From assembly GCF_011089885.1 (NCBI RefSeq), contig NZ_JAANBD010000023.1:186001-250000 (forward strand): a stretch of 64,000 nucleotides of DNA. The letters are read 5' to 3'. This stretch comes from Thioalkalivibrio sp. XN279. Its GTDB lineage: Bacteria; Pseudomonadota; Gammaproteobacteria; Steroidobacterales; XN24. The notes beneath the pieces are model-generated. The model worked only from the letters and a program-made list of their open reading frames with translations. It did not search any database and was not told the origin of the DNA. Every line of letters begins with the position of its first letter. Positions within the stretch are counted from its first letter, which is position 1. Shown in pieces: positions 26,742 through 37,300 of this stretch. The translations under genes were made by a program, and so were the position numbers.

Positions 26742-28289
26742 CTAGCCGCCTTTCTTCTTTCTTCTAGCCTTCGCTTTTAGCATTCTCCGAGTCCGACGGT
26801 TCGGTCCCGCCGTCGGACTCGGATGGAACGAGGAATCATCAATAGCCTTAGGGAACTCTTCCCCACGAAACGCACGCGTTTCGAAGGTGCCTGGTCGCAT
26901 AATTCCAAAATTCTCAATATCAGTATCTAAGTTTTGGTGGAGTTCGTCAGTCCATTCGGGCTGCTCGGCAAACAAGAGATCTTGTGACGATCCATCATGG
27001 TCTTTCCCGGTTGGCGGAGGTTCAGTTCCAATCCCGATCACGCGTTGAAGGTGGGGGTACTTTCGTAGGAAAAGGAGGGCATAAATGCGCAGGAAATTTC
27101 GGCGCACTTCTCTATAGTGTTCATAACCACCCGGAGGCGGCGGATCAGGTACGGCCAAGGTCATAAAATAGAAAGCAGTGTCTGCGCCTGTATGGCTCTT
27201 ACCCATCAACACCGCTCGAGAGAAACGAGGCTGATCGCGCCCGTTCTCTAGAGCCTCCAGAAATGCCTGCCCTAGAACGCGCCGCAGAAACCGTGGCACG
27301 AGCGCCATATGACGAATGCCAGCTTCATAAGTGTTGAGGTCGAAATCGGACTCGTCGCCTGTCAGAACTGTCCCGTCCAGCATTGTTCTCGTGAAATGCT
27401 CAATAAGGCGATCCCAAACGTATGAGACTTGATCGGCATTCTTTTTCGCTAGGTACTGGGGATGGCTACTTATGTGGTCATAGGTGCCCTCTTCAATGGC
27501 AATGAAATCGCTATCCTGAAGATCGGTGCCATCAGGCGTCGTAAAGTCATGCCGTTCGTCCCCACTCATATGGGTCGTGTAGTAGGCGACGAGTTCCTCT
27601 TCCCCCGCAGCGCTAATTAGTTGCCCACGCCTTATTAGGCGTTCCTTGCGGCGCAGGTATTCGGTCATGTCACGGACGGTGTCGAGTTCTTGCATCACTA
27701 CGTCGAGGGTTACGTCATCGAGTACATGCACGAACGGACCATTCGGGTTAACGTCGCCTACCGAGAAGGGGAGAGATGAATCCGGCTGGAGATGGTCTTC
27801 ACCAACGATGCTGGGCGTCACCATTAAGCTGCCGGAGCCGCCACCAAAGTAACTCCGACAAGCTTCACCAGCGCCAAGCGCTACGATGATTCCGTGCATT
27901 CGCCGCCGGTCCGGCGGCGGAAGAGATATGGGAACTGGCTTACTGCATTCACGGTCAATAAACAGCCGATCTGGGAACTGGTCAATCCAACGCATGGCGC
28001 CGTTTACTTGCTTCAGGGACTGCCAGACCGCACGCCTGAACCACCGTTGCCAAGCGACCGCTAAATCGCAGTTTTCTGGCCAGGCAATAGTCTTGTCGCT
28101 GAATACGAGGACATCATCTCCGCAGACCACTAACAGGTCGCAGACTTCTTTGCCGTTCCCATTGCCAGCATTACCCTGGTCCCGATATACGTTGGGGTAA
28201 GTCCAGAGATTAACAAATGATTTCTCGGCCAGCTTGGCCAAGTATCGCTCGGACTCGGTTGTTCCTTTACTGCGATCAAGGCCAGCCAA
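26742..28289 (-). CDS. uncharacterised 515-residue protein, possible PD-(D/E)XK-like N-terminus
   Basis: I do not recognise this protein. Near residues 45-70, GKEVCDLLVVCGDDVLVFSD followed by K gives a strand-Asp...Asp-x-Lys pattern like restriction-endonuclease folds. The middle is rich in aromatic and acidic residues, and the C-terminus ends in a basic tail (RRTRRMLKAKARRKKKGG). It follows the Mrr-type nuclease gene by under 50 bases on the same strand, so the two likely form an operon. An accessory or second nuclease subunit is possible. Confidence 0.75.
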   Translation of the reverse strand: MAGLDRSKGTTESERYLAKLAEKSFVNLWTYPNVYRDQGNAGNGNGKEVCDLLVVCGDDVLVFSDKTIAWPENCDLAVAWQRWFRRAVWQSLKQVNGAMRWIDQFPDRLFIDRECSKPVPISLPPPDRRRMHGIIVALGAGEACRSYFGGGSGSLMVTPSIVGEDHLQPDSSLPFSVGDVNPNGPFVHVLDDVTLDVVMQELDTVRDMTEYLRRKERLIRRGQLISAAGEEELVAYYTTHMSGDERHDFTTPDGTDLQDSDFIAIEEGTYDHISSHPQYLAKKNADQVSYVWDRLIEHFTRTMLDGTVLTGDESDFDLNTYEAGIRHMALVPRFLRRVLGQAFLEALENGRDQPRFSRAVLMGKSHTGADTAFYFMTLAVPDPPPPGGYEHYREVRRNFLRIYALLFLRKYPHLQRVIGIGTEPPPTGKDHDGSSQDLLFAEQPEWTDELHQNLDTDIENFGIMRPGTFETRAFRGEEFPKAIDDSSFHPSPTAGPNRRTRRMLKAKARRKKKGG

Positions 28290-28338
28290 ATCTCGCAGCC
28301 TCCGTTACGAAACGCGTAGCCATGTTCCTCGGCGGTGG

Positions 28339-30270
28339 CTACTCCTGGTTCCGCCCCGCCCTCAAGAGCTGTCGCGCGGCATTTAGGTCGATTTTGAATT
28401 TGTAACCCTGAGCCTCAAGAAGGGCCAGAAGGTTCTGACCATTCAATAGGGTAAGCGGCTTGCCGTTAGCGAACTCGAATGCGTCACGACCATAGTTGCT
28501 AGTTGTTACGAGGATACCTTTCATTGCACCCTCGTTTAGCACAGTCCCATATAGATCGCGGACCGCGCTCACGTCGACTGTGTGCGCGTATCGTTTGGCT
28601 TGAATGACGATTTTCCCGCCAGTTAGCGGGTCTGGATCGAAAATGATCGCGTCGACACCGCGGTCGCGACTCGCCTGGGTGACACGGACTTCGGCTCCAT
28701 TTCCGGAGAACTTCCGTTCGAAGAGTTCTCTAATTAGATGCTCGAAGTCCTGCCAGTCCATAGTTGCGAGGTTTTCGTCGCCGACAGAATCCAGCACCTC
28801 TCGTGAGTCCACGAGCCTCCTGTCGCTTTTGTCGAGTTGGATGACTGGTTGTACTGGTACAAGTTCATGGATTTTCGAGGCGGAAATCCCCTTGAAGCTT
28901 CTGAAGCACTTCTGGGGATCAACTTTGTGGAGGACGATCTGTTTCAGTGTCTCTGGGGGCGCCGCGACAGAGAGGATGACGTCGGATCGTCGCTGGCCGG
29001 TGGCAGAATCGTCAGAAACGACGAATCCATTGATCGCGACGAGAGAAACTGCGCTCGATTCATCGACCCAAGCGGTTTCCCAGAGAAGTCGCAAGGCGAT
29101 GAGGTATGTCATCGACTCTGCGAATTGTTTAGCCTCTGCTTTATTGGCCGATACGGTCTTGCCTCCTCGCTTTAGCTCCCTCCACTTAAGGACCGACAGG
29201 CGCGGAATGTTGGGCAACTGGTAATCGATTAATAGTACTGACTGGTCCGAATCATAATGAACCTCGTAATTCCGCGGACACCAACCTGGTAGTGGTATCG
29301 CATCTAGATTCGCTCGGAAATAGTCCTCGACGCTACTGGGCTTGCGTTGGCGATACTTCTCACGCAGGCATTGGAAGCGCTCCCGGTCGGACTGTATTTG
29401 GGTATCCCATTCGGTCTTCAGTCTTGACCAAGTCTCGCGGAGTTCCTGACGTGCCTTCTCATACTCGTGTCTTGCATAATCCCAGAAGGCCTTTCGATCA
29501 GTATTGGCCAATTGGGCCCACCGGTTATAGGCGGACACGGCTTCCGCTTGTTCGTCGATCTCAGCAATTCGTTTCTTCCACTCCGCGTACTTTTCGGTGA
29601 GGTCGCGGGCCCGCGCCTCGCGCGTCGAGCTGGACGTCATTAAGGCGAGCATCTCCGAGATGGAAGGAGGATCGCTGTCTTTGGTTGGCGGCGGTGGGCG
29701 GTCGGGCGCCTGCTTTGGCGCTATCGCTTCGGTTGGAACAATTGGGAACTCTTCGAATTGAGGTGGGGGAACGGGAAACTCTGGGGCCTCAGATAGCGCT
29801 ACATCAATCCGATGCCGAGATGCGGTCTCGATCGAGTCGAGGAAAGCTTGATAGTCTGACAAGAAAGCCTGGTTGGACGTGGAGGCGTTGGGATCAGTGG
29901 CTGTTCCACCTCTATCACCTAGGACGTTCGGTCCGAATGGGCTCCTCCAGCGGGGGTGAATATCTGTCGCTTTCCCATTTATGAGTTTTTGCTCCCAAAG
30001 TTTGACCGGGCGCGGTGGCGCGTGGTCCCAGCGAAGAGCGGTTTTCTTCCAAGCGCACGGGACTTTGAAACTCTCGGCGATCTCAGCTCGAAGCGGCCCG
30101 AAGGTGGATAGCACGTTTCGGAAGCGCTTGAGTCGCCACGAATCCGAATAAAACTCCGCTTGCCAGAACTTTTCCAGCTCTTTGGCTAGTCTGCGAGCCT
30201 CGTAAGGTGTTTCCGCCTCTATTTCTCGTCGGCGTTGGGAAAATGCGCACGACGCGATCGCCTTCGCCAT
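28339..30270 (-). CDS. Mrr-type (type IV) restriction endonuclease with coiled-coil arm
   Basis: A 643-residue protein from ATG 30270, which has GAGGG seven bases upstream; a GTG at 30429 would add 53 less convincing residues. Residues about 220-350 are rich in charged helices (AEWKKRIAEIDEQAEAVSAY and later RQELRETWSRLKTEWDTQ), probably a coiled coil. The C-terminal 150 residues hold the Mrr_cat nuclease: MDWQDFEHLIRELFERKFSG, RDRGVDAIIFDPDPL, KIVIQAKRY and GILVTTSNYG. Mrr enzymes cut modified DNA or act under stress. It leads a two-gene operon. Confidence 0.87.
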   Translation of the reverse strand: MAKAIASCAFSQRRREIEAETPYEARRLAKELEKFWQAEFYSDSWRLKRFRNVLSTFGPLRAEIAESFKVPCAWKKTALRWDHAPPRPVKLWEQKLINGKATDIHPRWRSPFGPNVLGDRGGTATDPNASTSNQAFLSDYQAFLDSIETASRHRIDVALSEAPEFPVPPPQFEEFPIVPTEAIAPKQAPDRPPPPTKDSDPPSISEMLALMTSSSTREARARDLTEKYAEWKKRIAEIDEQAEAVSAYNRWAQLANTDRKAFWDYARHEYEKARQELRETWSRLKTEWDTQIQSDRERFQCLREKYRQRKPSSVEDYFRANLDAIPLPGWCPRNYEVHYDSDQSVLLIDYQLPNIPRLSVLKWRELKRGGKTVSANKAEAKQFAESMTYLIALRLLWETAWVDESSAVSLVAINGFVVSDDSATGQRRSDVILSVAAPPETLKQIVLHKVDPQKCFRSFKGISASKIHELVPVQPVIQLDKSDRRLVDSREVLDSVGDENLATMDWQDFEHLIRELFERKFSGNGAEVRVTQASRDRGVDAIIFDPDPLTGGKIVIQAKRYAHTVDVSAVRDLYGTVLNEGAMKGILVTTSNYGRDAFEFANGKPLTLLNGQNLLALLEAQGYKFKIDLNAARQLLRAGRNQE

Positions 30271-30670
30271 TACCGTCCCTCGGCTGTTGGTGAAGATACT
30301 CCCTTGCGCGTAGATTACCGGAGAAAAAGCGTCACGGTATCTTGCCCGGTAAGCTTGCCTATTTGAAGGCACCTCATCAGCGCAATGAGGAACCGGGGCA
30401 AGCTTCTGTCTCGAACGCGCGCGTGACACGAGGGGCTTCGAGCTAGGGTGCGGAGCTGCTTAGAGCGGCGAAGGGTTCAAGCCGCCCTCGCGGGCCGGCC
30501 ATTTCCGGCCGAAGTGATCGACGACTCTGGAGGTCCAGAAGCGTCGGCCATGCAAGAGCGTCCCCAACATTAGTGCCGCAGACCAAGAGGCATTGATACC
30601 GTCGTGATTCGTCAACATTCAGGCTCGGTCATCGGATAGCCGGGTCTCGCCGTTGCGTCTCCGGTTCAGC

Positions 30671-30952
30671 TTAAGTGCGAAGTACGCCCGCTGCACTCGA
30701 CTGTCTTTCCGCGCTGGCCTTCAGTCGATCGGCGGACCTAAGGTTGCGATTGATGACCTCCTTCAGCGCAGTATCCACCAAGCCCATTTCCGCATAAATC
30801 CGCTTCAGCTGGGCTTTCTCATCAGCCAGTTTCTGCAGCTTGTAGATATCAGAAGCCTCCATGCTTTCGGGCTTGGATTTCCGGGTGAAGTATGTTGCCT
30901 CCGAGGTATGCGGCGCGCGGCGAACCTCCTTTGCGATGCACCTGCCCTCCAC
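30671..30952 (-). pseudogene. IS3-family transposase orfA remnant
   Basis: SEATYFTRKSKPESMEASDI and KLQKLADEKAQLKRIYAEMG, then ALKEVINRNL, match OrfA of IS3-family elements (helix-turn-helix end plus leucine-zipper region). The N-terminal HTH is degraded and OrfB is missing. No IS ends could be identified. It lies between the Mrr operon and the next cassette joint. Confidence 0.7.
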
Positions 30953-31082
30953 CTGCTGACCGTCCGGGCGGTCCCCGCATTTTTAGATCTGCCTCCTCTC
31001 ATGTGCGGTCTGCTGACGAGCAGCTGCCCCCAAAGAACTCCAATTATCGAGTGCTCGGATTCCAGCGGATCTGACATCACCT

Positions 31083-31140
31083 TCGGGCCGGGTGGGCGGC
31101 TGGCATGGGAGCTGCGGAGCGCGGTGGAGGAGAAGGACGG
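31083..31140 (+). pseudogene. tail fragment of the HD-phosphohydrolase gene, copy 3
   Basis: GRLAWELRSAVEE aligns in frame with RLGQMAGELESAVGE of copy 2 (24938-24975) and with the end of the HD gene at 21180. About 37 bases are alignable with 6 mismatches by eye. It is short, so on its own it would be weak; its position just before the second copy of the joint repeat supports it. Confidence 0.55.
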
Positions 31141-31242
31141 AGTGGCTGGTTTCTCGGCAAACGCATCGGTGGCCGATTTACCACAGGGGACTTTGGTAAA
31201 AGTGGGACCCCAGGCGCATTCGCGTCGGTACCGGGCACGTAC

Positions 31243-31297
31243 GCTGAGGGTCAAGTGCGTATTGAGTCAAGAACCAATATTGGGCTAAAAATCCCAG
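31243..31297. repeat. cassette-joint direct repeat, copy 2
   Basis: GCTGAGGG followed by the 40-base core from 31258 (CGTATTGAGTCAAG...), diverged from copy 1 at about 6 positions. The hairpin arm is altered (TGGGCT-AAAA-ATCCCA). A further shared CCCGGAGATAG occurs 70-80 bases downstream of this copy and just downstream of copy 1. Confidence 0.7.
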
Positions 31298-31655
31298 TAT
31301 GTTGCACCGCGCGACTGCGCTGACGTTCCTCAGATAGGATAGCGAGACGATGGATTGCAAAGGGAAAACAGGGCCCCGGAGATAGAGTTTGGCTTCTAAC
31401 CCCCTGTTTTCGAAATTAAATATCAGTTCCCGGTACGAGTATCTAAGGCGATACTGGGTGCTGAATCCAACGGGTCAGACGGCCGAGAAGGTCCTCGAAT
31501 CTCGTCGACCGCCGGCGTTCATAGGGGTCAGCGGACGCAAGAAAAGACATTCGCTTGAGACTGCACGGGAAGTCAACCAAGACAATCAGCAATTCCGCGG
31601 CAAATACGCGGGGCGCGGCCGTCGAGCCAATGGTGTCACTAGTTTGGAGTTCCTA
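31298..31655. other. non-coding stretch before the second Vsr gene
   Basis: No gene is supported. A long plus-strand open frame from 31389 runs antisense through the Vsr gene and has no family-like sequence. It contains the CCCGGAGATAG shared with the HIT gene leader (at 31375). Confidence 0.4.
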
Positions 31656-32105
31656 TCAGTTTTCTGGGATCTCCATCAAGACGCTCTTCGACAAGAGGCA
31701 ATCTTCGACTTTCGGAAGATTCTTCTCACAGTCACCCAGAGTCCTCAGTGCACACTCCCAGATAATGAGGATGCGAATTCCGCGATCCAAAAGGGCGGAC
31801 TTGTTCTGTTCGTCTCTCAGAACGTTGGCAGAGAATTTTGCTTCCCAGAAGCTGCGATTCTGCTTCGGGGTGTAGGCAAGCTTGCAGCCTCGATGTCTAT
31901 GCCAGTAACAGCCATTGACGAAAACTGCAGCATTAAATTTGGGCAGCCACAGGTCCGGGGTGCCTGGCAGCTTCTTGTTGTGCAGTCGGAATCGAAAGCC
32001 GGCTCTGTGCAGATAACTTCGCACGATCTTCTCGGGCTTCGTGTTCTTGGCCCGAATCAAAGACATAACTTCGCTGCGCTTCTTGGTTGTAAAAACGTCA
32101 GTCAT
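31656..32105 (-). CDS. vsr: very short patch repair endonuclease (Vsr), second copy
   Basis: A 149-residue Vsr: MSLIRAKNTKPEKIVRSYLH, LPGTPDLWLPKFNAAVFVNG (catalytic Asp in TPDLW), CYWHRHRGC and RSFWEAKFSANVLRD. It differs clearly from the Vsr at 23195. It is divergent from the helicase-DrmA operon, and its likely partner is the second C5-methyltransferase at 41512, about 9 kb away in the same locus. Confidence 0.9.
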   Translation of the reverse strand: MTDVFTTKKRSEVMSLIRAKNTKPEKIVRSYLHRAGFRFRLHNKKLPGTPDLWLPKFNAAVFVNGCYWHRHRGCKLAYTPKQNRSFWEAKFSANVLRDEQNKSALLDRGIRILIIWECALRTLGDCEKNLPKVEDCLLSKSVLMEIPEN

Positions 32106-32373
32106 AGAAATGGCTGGTCCGTCTGCTCAGTAGTATCCACGCTTGTATTTTCCCGCCGGTTCTCCAAGCCGAAACTTGCAGAGGCAAAAGACGAACCAAC
32201 GCCATGGACAGAATGCGGTCCTTTCGTCATGCGGTCCTGTTCGCCCGGATTCCCGGCCAGCCTCTGGGAGCCGGGCGTGGCGCGACTTTCAAAGGGTAAC
32301 AAGAAAGAGAAGCTGGGAACGGTTCGGGCAAGGGTCGGCCACGCATTTTCAATTGGCAGGAACGGAGCTCGCT

Positions 32374-34377
32374 GTGGCCAATAATCCATCCATCACAACT
32401 TCCATGCGGCTGACGCCGGACCAGGCTGAGATAGCTGAAGCCCCACCGGGCAAGCGAGTCTTGGTTCTTGCAGGACCTGGAACCGGCAAGACCGAGGTTC
32501 TGGCGCGGCGGCTTGCACACCTTTTGAGTGTCGGAATAAGACCCGCTCAGATTCTCGTACTCTCTTTCTCTCGGAATGCGGTGAAGAACGTTGCGGACCG
32601 GATTCGGAGACTGCCGGACGTAGACGAACTGTCGCTCTTGGAGCTGCGGCATGTAGTTGTCCGGACGTTTGATTCGTGGTCTTTCCGAGTGCTTCGGAAA
32701 TGCGGCGAGTCTGCCGAGGAGCTGCTATCAGGAACGCATGAAAGCAACATAGCCAGCCTCGTCCAGAGGCTGCGCGATGAGCAAAGGGACGAAGTCTCCG
32801 GGCATCTGAAGCACATCCGGCATGTCATCGTAGATGAGTTGCAGGATCTTGCCGGCTGGAGGGGTGAATTGGTTGTCGAATTGCTGAAGCTTGTCTGTCC
32901 GCCCGGAGGCAACGGGGCTGGCTTCACTTTGCTCGGAGACCCGGCGCAGGCGATTTACGGTTTCAGTCTCAGACTGAACCAAGAAAACGCAAGCGTGTTC
33001 ACGGCCCAGGATTTGCTCCATCGCGTGAGAGGCATGTACGGGCAGGAGCTCGACGAAAGATGTCTCATCAGCAACTTCCGATCGATGCAGGCAATCGCCA
33101 GAACGGTTGAAAAGGCACGGGCGATTCTGCTCGGCTCCGATTCTTCGGAGCAAAAGCTCGAGAAGCTCGCGAGAATCATCAACGCGTCTCCAGCTGTTGA
33201 GCTCAAAGATGTGATGGACGACGACAGCCTTCGCGGTGAGCGAACAAAGCTCGCGATTCTGTGCCAGACGAATGGCCAGGCGCTGAAAATTGCAGACAGT
33301 CTTTACGGCCGCTCAGAAGATCCACCCAAAATTCCGATTGTGTTGGCGGCGGGATCACCGACCAAATCGGTGCCCGCATGGATCGGTGCGACGCTGGGTC
33401 AATTCTCTGCCGACGTGCTTACCAAGAATACATTCTCAAGAATATACGAATTGGTGTATGGCGAGAATGCTGAAATGGAGAGTGGCTACCGAGTGCCGAG
33501 TTTCGACGCAGCGTGGGAGCTTCTCAAGACTGCGGCGCCGTCGTTACGAGGACAGGAGTCAATCAGCATCGCAACTCTGCGTGAAAGATTGCAGTGGCCA
33601 GACCTCCTGCCGGATGACGAGGGGGTGCTGAAGTCATCGATTGAGATCACGACGGTCCATCAATCGAAGGGCCTTGAGTACGACCTCGTGAATATTGTTC
33701 GGGAAGAACGGAATGAAGTGCGTGATGCGGGCCATCTAAACGAAGGTGGCTTGCTGGAGGCGGCAAACGTCCTGTTCGTAGCGCTTAGTCGTGCGGGAGA
33801 GTCATTCGAGCGCCTTGAAGGAGGTGGCAACAACAGGATACGAAAGGCAAGTTTCGGGCAGAACCAGCGAAACAGATGGTGTGAATGGTGGGGATCCGGT
33901 AGAGGGTGCCAGGTGGAAATCGGTTTGCCTGGCGACGTGTCACAGCCGAGTTTCGTATCAACAGTCTGCTTCGATTCCAATAAAGAGGCCCGGGCCTCTC
34001 AGGCTTGGCTCGCAAAGAGCGCCGAGCTGATTCGTGGCAGAAAGGTCGTCTTGGTCAAGAGCGTAGTCGAAGGTGCCAGGAACCAGTTCATATACAAGAT
34101 CTACTTGCAGCAAGACGGGGAACCGAATCGGCTCCTTGGATTAACAAGATCACAGCTCACATTCGATTTGCTCTCCGTCTTCAAGATTTTCGGAAATGGT
34201 GCGAAGTTTGTGCTCCCATCGAGAATCTTCAACCTGAGGATTTCTGACGTAATCAGCATGTCCGGTTCGGGAGAGCAGCTGTCGCAAATACACGAACCTT
34301 GGCGAAAAAGTGGTCTCTGGTGCGGCATACGCATACATGGACTGGGATATTTCAAGCCCAAAAGAAGGCGCGCCTGA
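32374..34377 (+). CDS. UvrD-like superfamily 1 helicase
   Basis: A 667-residue SF1 helicase. Motifs: Q-motif region LTPDQAEIAEAP, Walker A LAGPGTGKTEVLARRL near residue 32, Walker B VIVDELQDLAG near 150, motif III LLGDPAQAIYGF, a late motif TVHQSKGLEYDLV near 427 and motif VI FVALSRA near 468. The GTG at 32374 is chosen because CGGAG lies seven bases before it; ATG 32404 is the alternative. It ends 20 bases before DrmA and likely heads that operon. UvrD-like helicases are not standard DISARM parts. Confidence 0.87.
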   Translation: MANNPSITTSMRLTPDQAEIAEAPPGKRVLVLAGPGTGKTEVLARRLAHLLSVGIRPAQILVLSFSRNAVKNVADRIRRLPDVDELSLLELRHVVVRTFDSWSFRVLRKCGESAEELLSGTHESNIASLVQRLRDEQRDEVSGHLKHIRHVIVDELQDLAGWRGELVVELLKLVCPPGGNGAGFTLLGDPAQAIYGFSLRLNQENASVFTAQDLLHRVRGMYGQELDERCLISNFRSMQAIARTVEKARAILLGSDSSEQKLEKLARIINASPAVELKDVMDDDSLRGERTKLAILCQTNGQALKIADSLYGRSEDPPKIPIVLAAGSPTKSVPAWIGATLGQFSADVLTKNTFSRIYELVYGENAEMESGYRVPSFDAAWELLKTAAPSLRGQESISIATLRERLQWPDLLPDDEGVLKSSIEITTVHQSKGLEYDLVNIVREERNEVRDAGHLNEGGLLEAANVLFVALSRAGESFERLEGGGNNRIRKASFGQNQRNRWCEWWGSGRGCQVEIGLPGDVSQPSFVSTVCFDSNKEARASQAWLAKSAELIRGRKVVLVKSVVEGARNQFIYKIYLQQDGEPNRLLGLTRSQLTFDLLSVFKIFGNGAKFVLPSRIFNLRISDVISMSGSGEQLSQIHEPWRKSGLWCGIRIHGLGYFKPKRRRA

Positions 34378-34397
34378 ACAATCATAGGTAGAAAGCC

Positions 34398-37300
34398 ATG
34401 TCGGAAAGTGAGCAGGAAGTCATACGGTCAAGGCTCGTAGCAGAGCTGTCCAAGGTCCTATGCGGTCCAGGCGAGCCAGAGGAGATTCTGGCTTCCAGTC
34501 CTTCCGATACCTACCTGACGGGGATTCTCTGGCCTAAGGAGACGGGCTTCGGCCCTGACGAAGATGAGGGATTGGATAAGTCCGCAGAAGGCAGGGATGA
34601 CGACGCCATCGATGCTGCAGTACCCGGATATCGAGCTATTCGGCCGTGTTCTTTAGGCCTCACCTTCTCGGTACCAAAAGGGACGCCGGTCCGCCTCACA
34701 ACAGCGTCTACAGCCCGCTATTTGCCAGAGGAGATCCTCTCGGACCAACCAGAGGTCGAAGCCCTTGACGTCCCCGATGAGGATGTTGCCGATGGCGATG
34801 TAAAGCCGCCGGCAGTCGCTGACGTTGAACAACGCCAGCCCGACGAGGACGCCGCAGAGGAACGCCGCGCCCGCCCAATCTACAGGTGGCGTCGGAAACA
34901 ACTCAACTATGTACTTGATATCAACCCGCGGGACGAATCGAAAGAATGGAAGGTAAGTCGTTTTCAGCTGCCCGATGGAACCGAGTTAACCGACCCTGAT
35001 CTCGCAGTTCATGTCAGGTACAGGGTGAGCGAAGAACATGTCACCATCACAGCAACACTTATCAACCTGGCTCCCAATGAGACATTGGGAGGGCTTCCGC
35101 TCGATGCGAACTATCTGTTTCAGGCCGGCGTCAAGGTAATAAACGTTGGTGACGGGTTGCCCCTGCAGGTCATGCCACGAAAATTGTTAATTACCGCTGA
35201 CGATCAGGATTCGCGTTCAAATACGTTGATATACCGAGACGCTCGTGAGTTTGCAGTAGGTCACGGCGTCTCTGCGACGTGGCCGGCCTCGGAGATCGCG
35301 GCCGACTGGGTCGCAACGACGTGGCTTCCGACAGCAGTCGTCAAGAGTACGAGTTTCAAAGGCCACGAATCTCTTGCCCAAATGAGGCGGCGGTCGCTAA
35401 ATCCTTTCGCAGCTGAATGGCTCGGAAAGAACGAGAACAGGCCTGCTGTCGTCAAAGCAATGCACGAGTTCTGCGATATCTATGAGCGCTGGATCACGGG
35501 GTACGTCGCTTCGCGGGTCGGCGAGTTCGACGGACTTCTCGCTGAAGCTGCGGCGTACAATCGCAGCCGCTGTGATGAGGCTGCGGTGAGAATGCGCCGT
35601 GGTGCCGAGGCCCTCGAATCAAACGATACCGTCTGGCGAGCCTTCATTCTGGCGAATCAGGCGCTCGACGCGCAGGCGCGCTATGAGTCAAAGGGAGCTA
35701 GAGCGGGGCCACTGGTCTGGCGACCATTCCAGCTCGCGTTCATTCTGCTCGTGATTCCTGGAATCGCCGATCCACAGGATAAGGATCGGGAGACCATGGA
35801 TCTCCTCTGGTTTCCCACCGGCGGCGGTAAGACCGAGGCGTACTTGGGACTTACTGCTTTCTCGATATTCCATACAAGACTTACGAGTCGGTATCGAAGA
35901 GAGCAGGGAGGCACTGACGTTCTGATGCGCTATACGCTCAGGCTGCTGACGGTTCAGCAGTTCCAGAGAGCAGCTGCATTGATCACATCCTGCGAGTCTT
36001 TAAGACTCGAGAACCCCGAAGAGCTCGGGACAGCACCCATTGAACTCGGGCTCTACGTTGGTGATGAGTCGACTCCCAACAAGTTGAACAAAGCTCGGGA
36101 GAAACTTGACGAGGAGCGGAGCGGGTCAAGACCTCGATCCACTCCGCGGCAACTGCTCAATTGTCCCCTCTGCAACACGGAGCTGGCGGTAAGCGATTAC
36201 TCGGTGCATGAGGAAGATGTCCGCTTGGATATCAAGTGTCACTCTGATCAGTGCGAGTGGTATGGGCGGCGCCTTCCAATACACACGACGGACGAGACGA
36301 TCTTCAAGAGCCCGCCTGCATTGTTAATCGGAACGGTCGATAAGTTCGCCCAGCTGCCCAGAAAGGCGGAACTCGGTCGAATATTTGGACTCGATACGCC
36401 GAATCGACCGGAACTCATAATTCAGGATGAGCTGCATCTGATATCCGGTCCACTCGGAACGGTAACGGGACTTTACGAATCTGCGATCGATCTGTTGTGT
36501 TCCATTTCGGGGGCGCTGCCCAAGGTAATTGGATCGACAGCAACGATCGGTCAAGCTGAAGCTCAGGTTCTCTCGCTCTTCAACCGTTCAGTACTTCAGT
36601 TTCCGCCGCCCGGAATCGATTCATCGGATTCCTTTTTCGCCGTCAGAGACGACATTGCCCCGGACCGTCTGTACCTTGGCGTCTCGTCCGCCGGAAGAAG
36701 TCCCAAGTTCGCATTGCAGGCAGTATTTGGAGCAGCGATGCAGTCAGTCCAGTCGGAGCTTGAGCTTGGCTCCTGGAGTGACGACGATATCGATCCATAT
36801 TGGACGACCGTGGCCTATTTCAACAGCCTCCGGGAGCTCGGAGGTGCGATTGTGATGACGCTCGATGACGTCCCACGCACCATGCAATTCATCGCAGGTC
36901 GACAAGGAACCTCCGTCCGGCCGATGCAGCAGGAACCGATGGAACTCAGCAGCCGAATTCCATCCAGCAAGATCCCCGAGGAGCTGAACAAGCTGAACAT
37001 CAAGCTCGGCGGCGATCCATGGAGCGGCGAGCCAGTTGACGCAGTACTAGCGAGTAACATGATCTCCGTGGGCGTCGATGTTCCGAGGTTGGGGCTGATG
37101 GTAGTCAACGGTCAGCCGAAGTCCACTGCGGAGTACATTCAGGCGACCAGTCGCGTCGGACGAGGAATTCCTGGCCTTGTCTGCACGGTCCTGAATTTCG
37201 GGCGGCCACGAGATCTTGCGCACTTCGAGCATTTCCAGAACTACCACGCGGCGCTTTATCGAAACGTCGAAGCCACAAGCGTGACTCCTTGGGCGCCTAG

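Noticed and set aside
31389-32384. 331-residue plus-strand open frame starting MASNPLFSKLN
   Set aside because: It runs antisense through the well-supported Vsr gene (31656-32105), shows no family-like motifs, and its start is a poor TTG.
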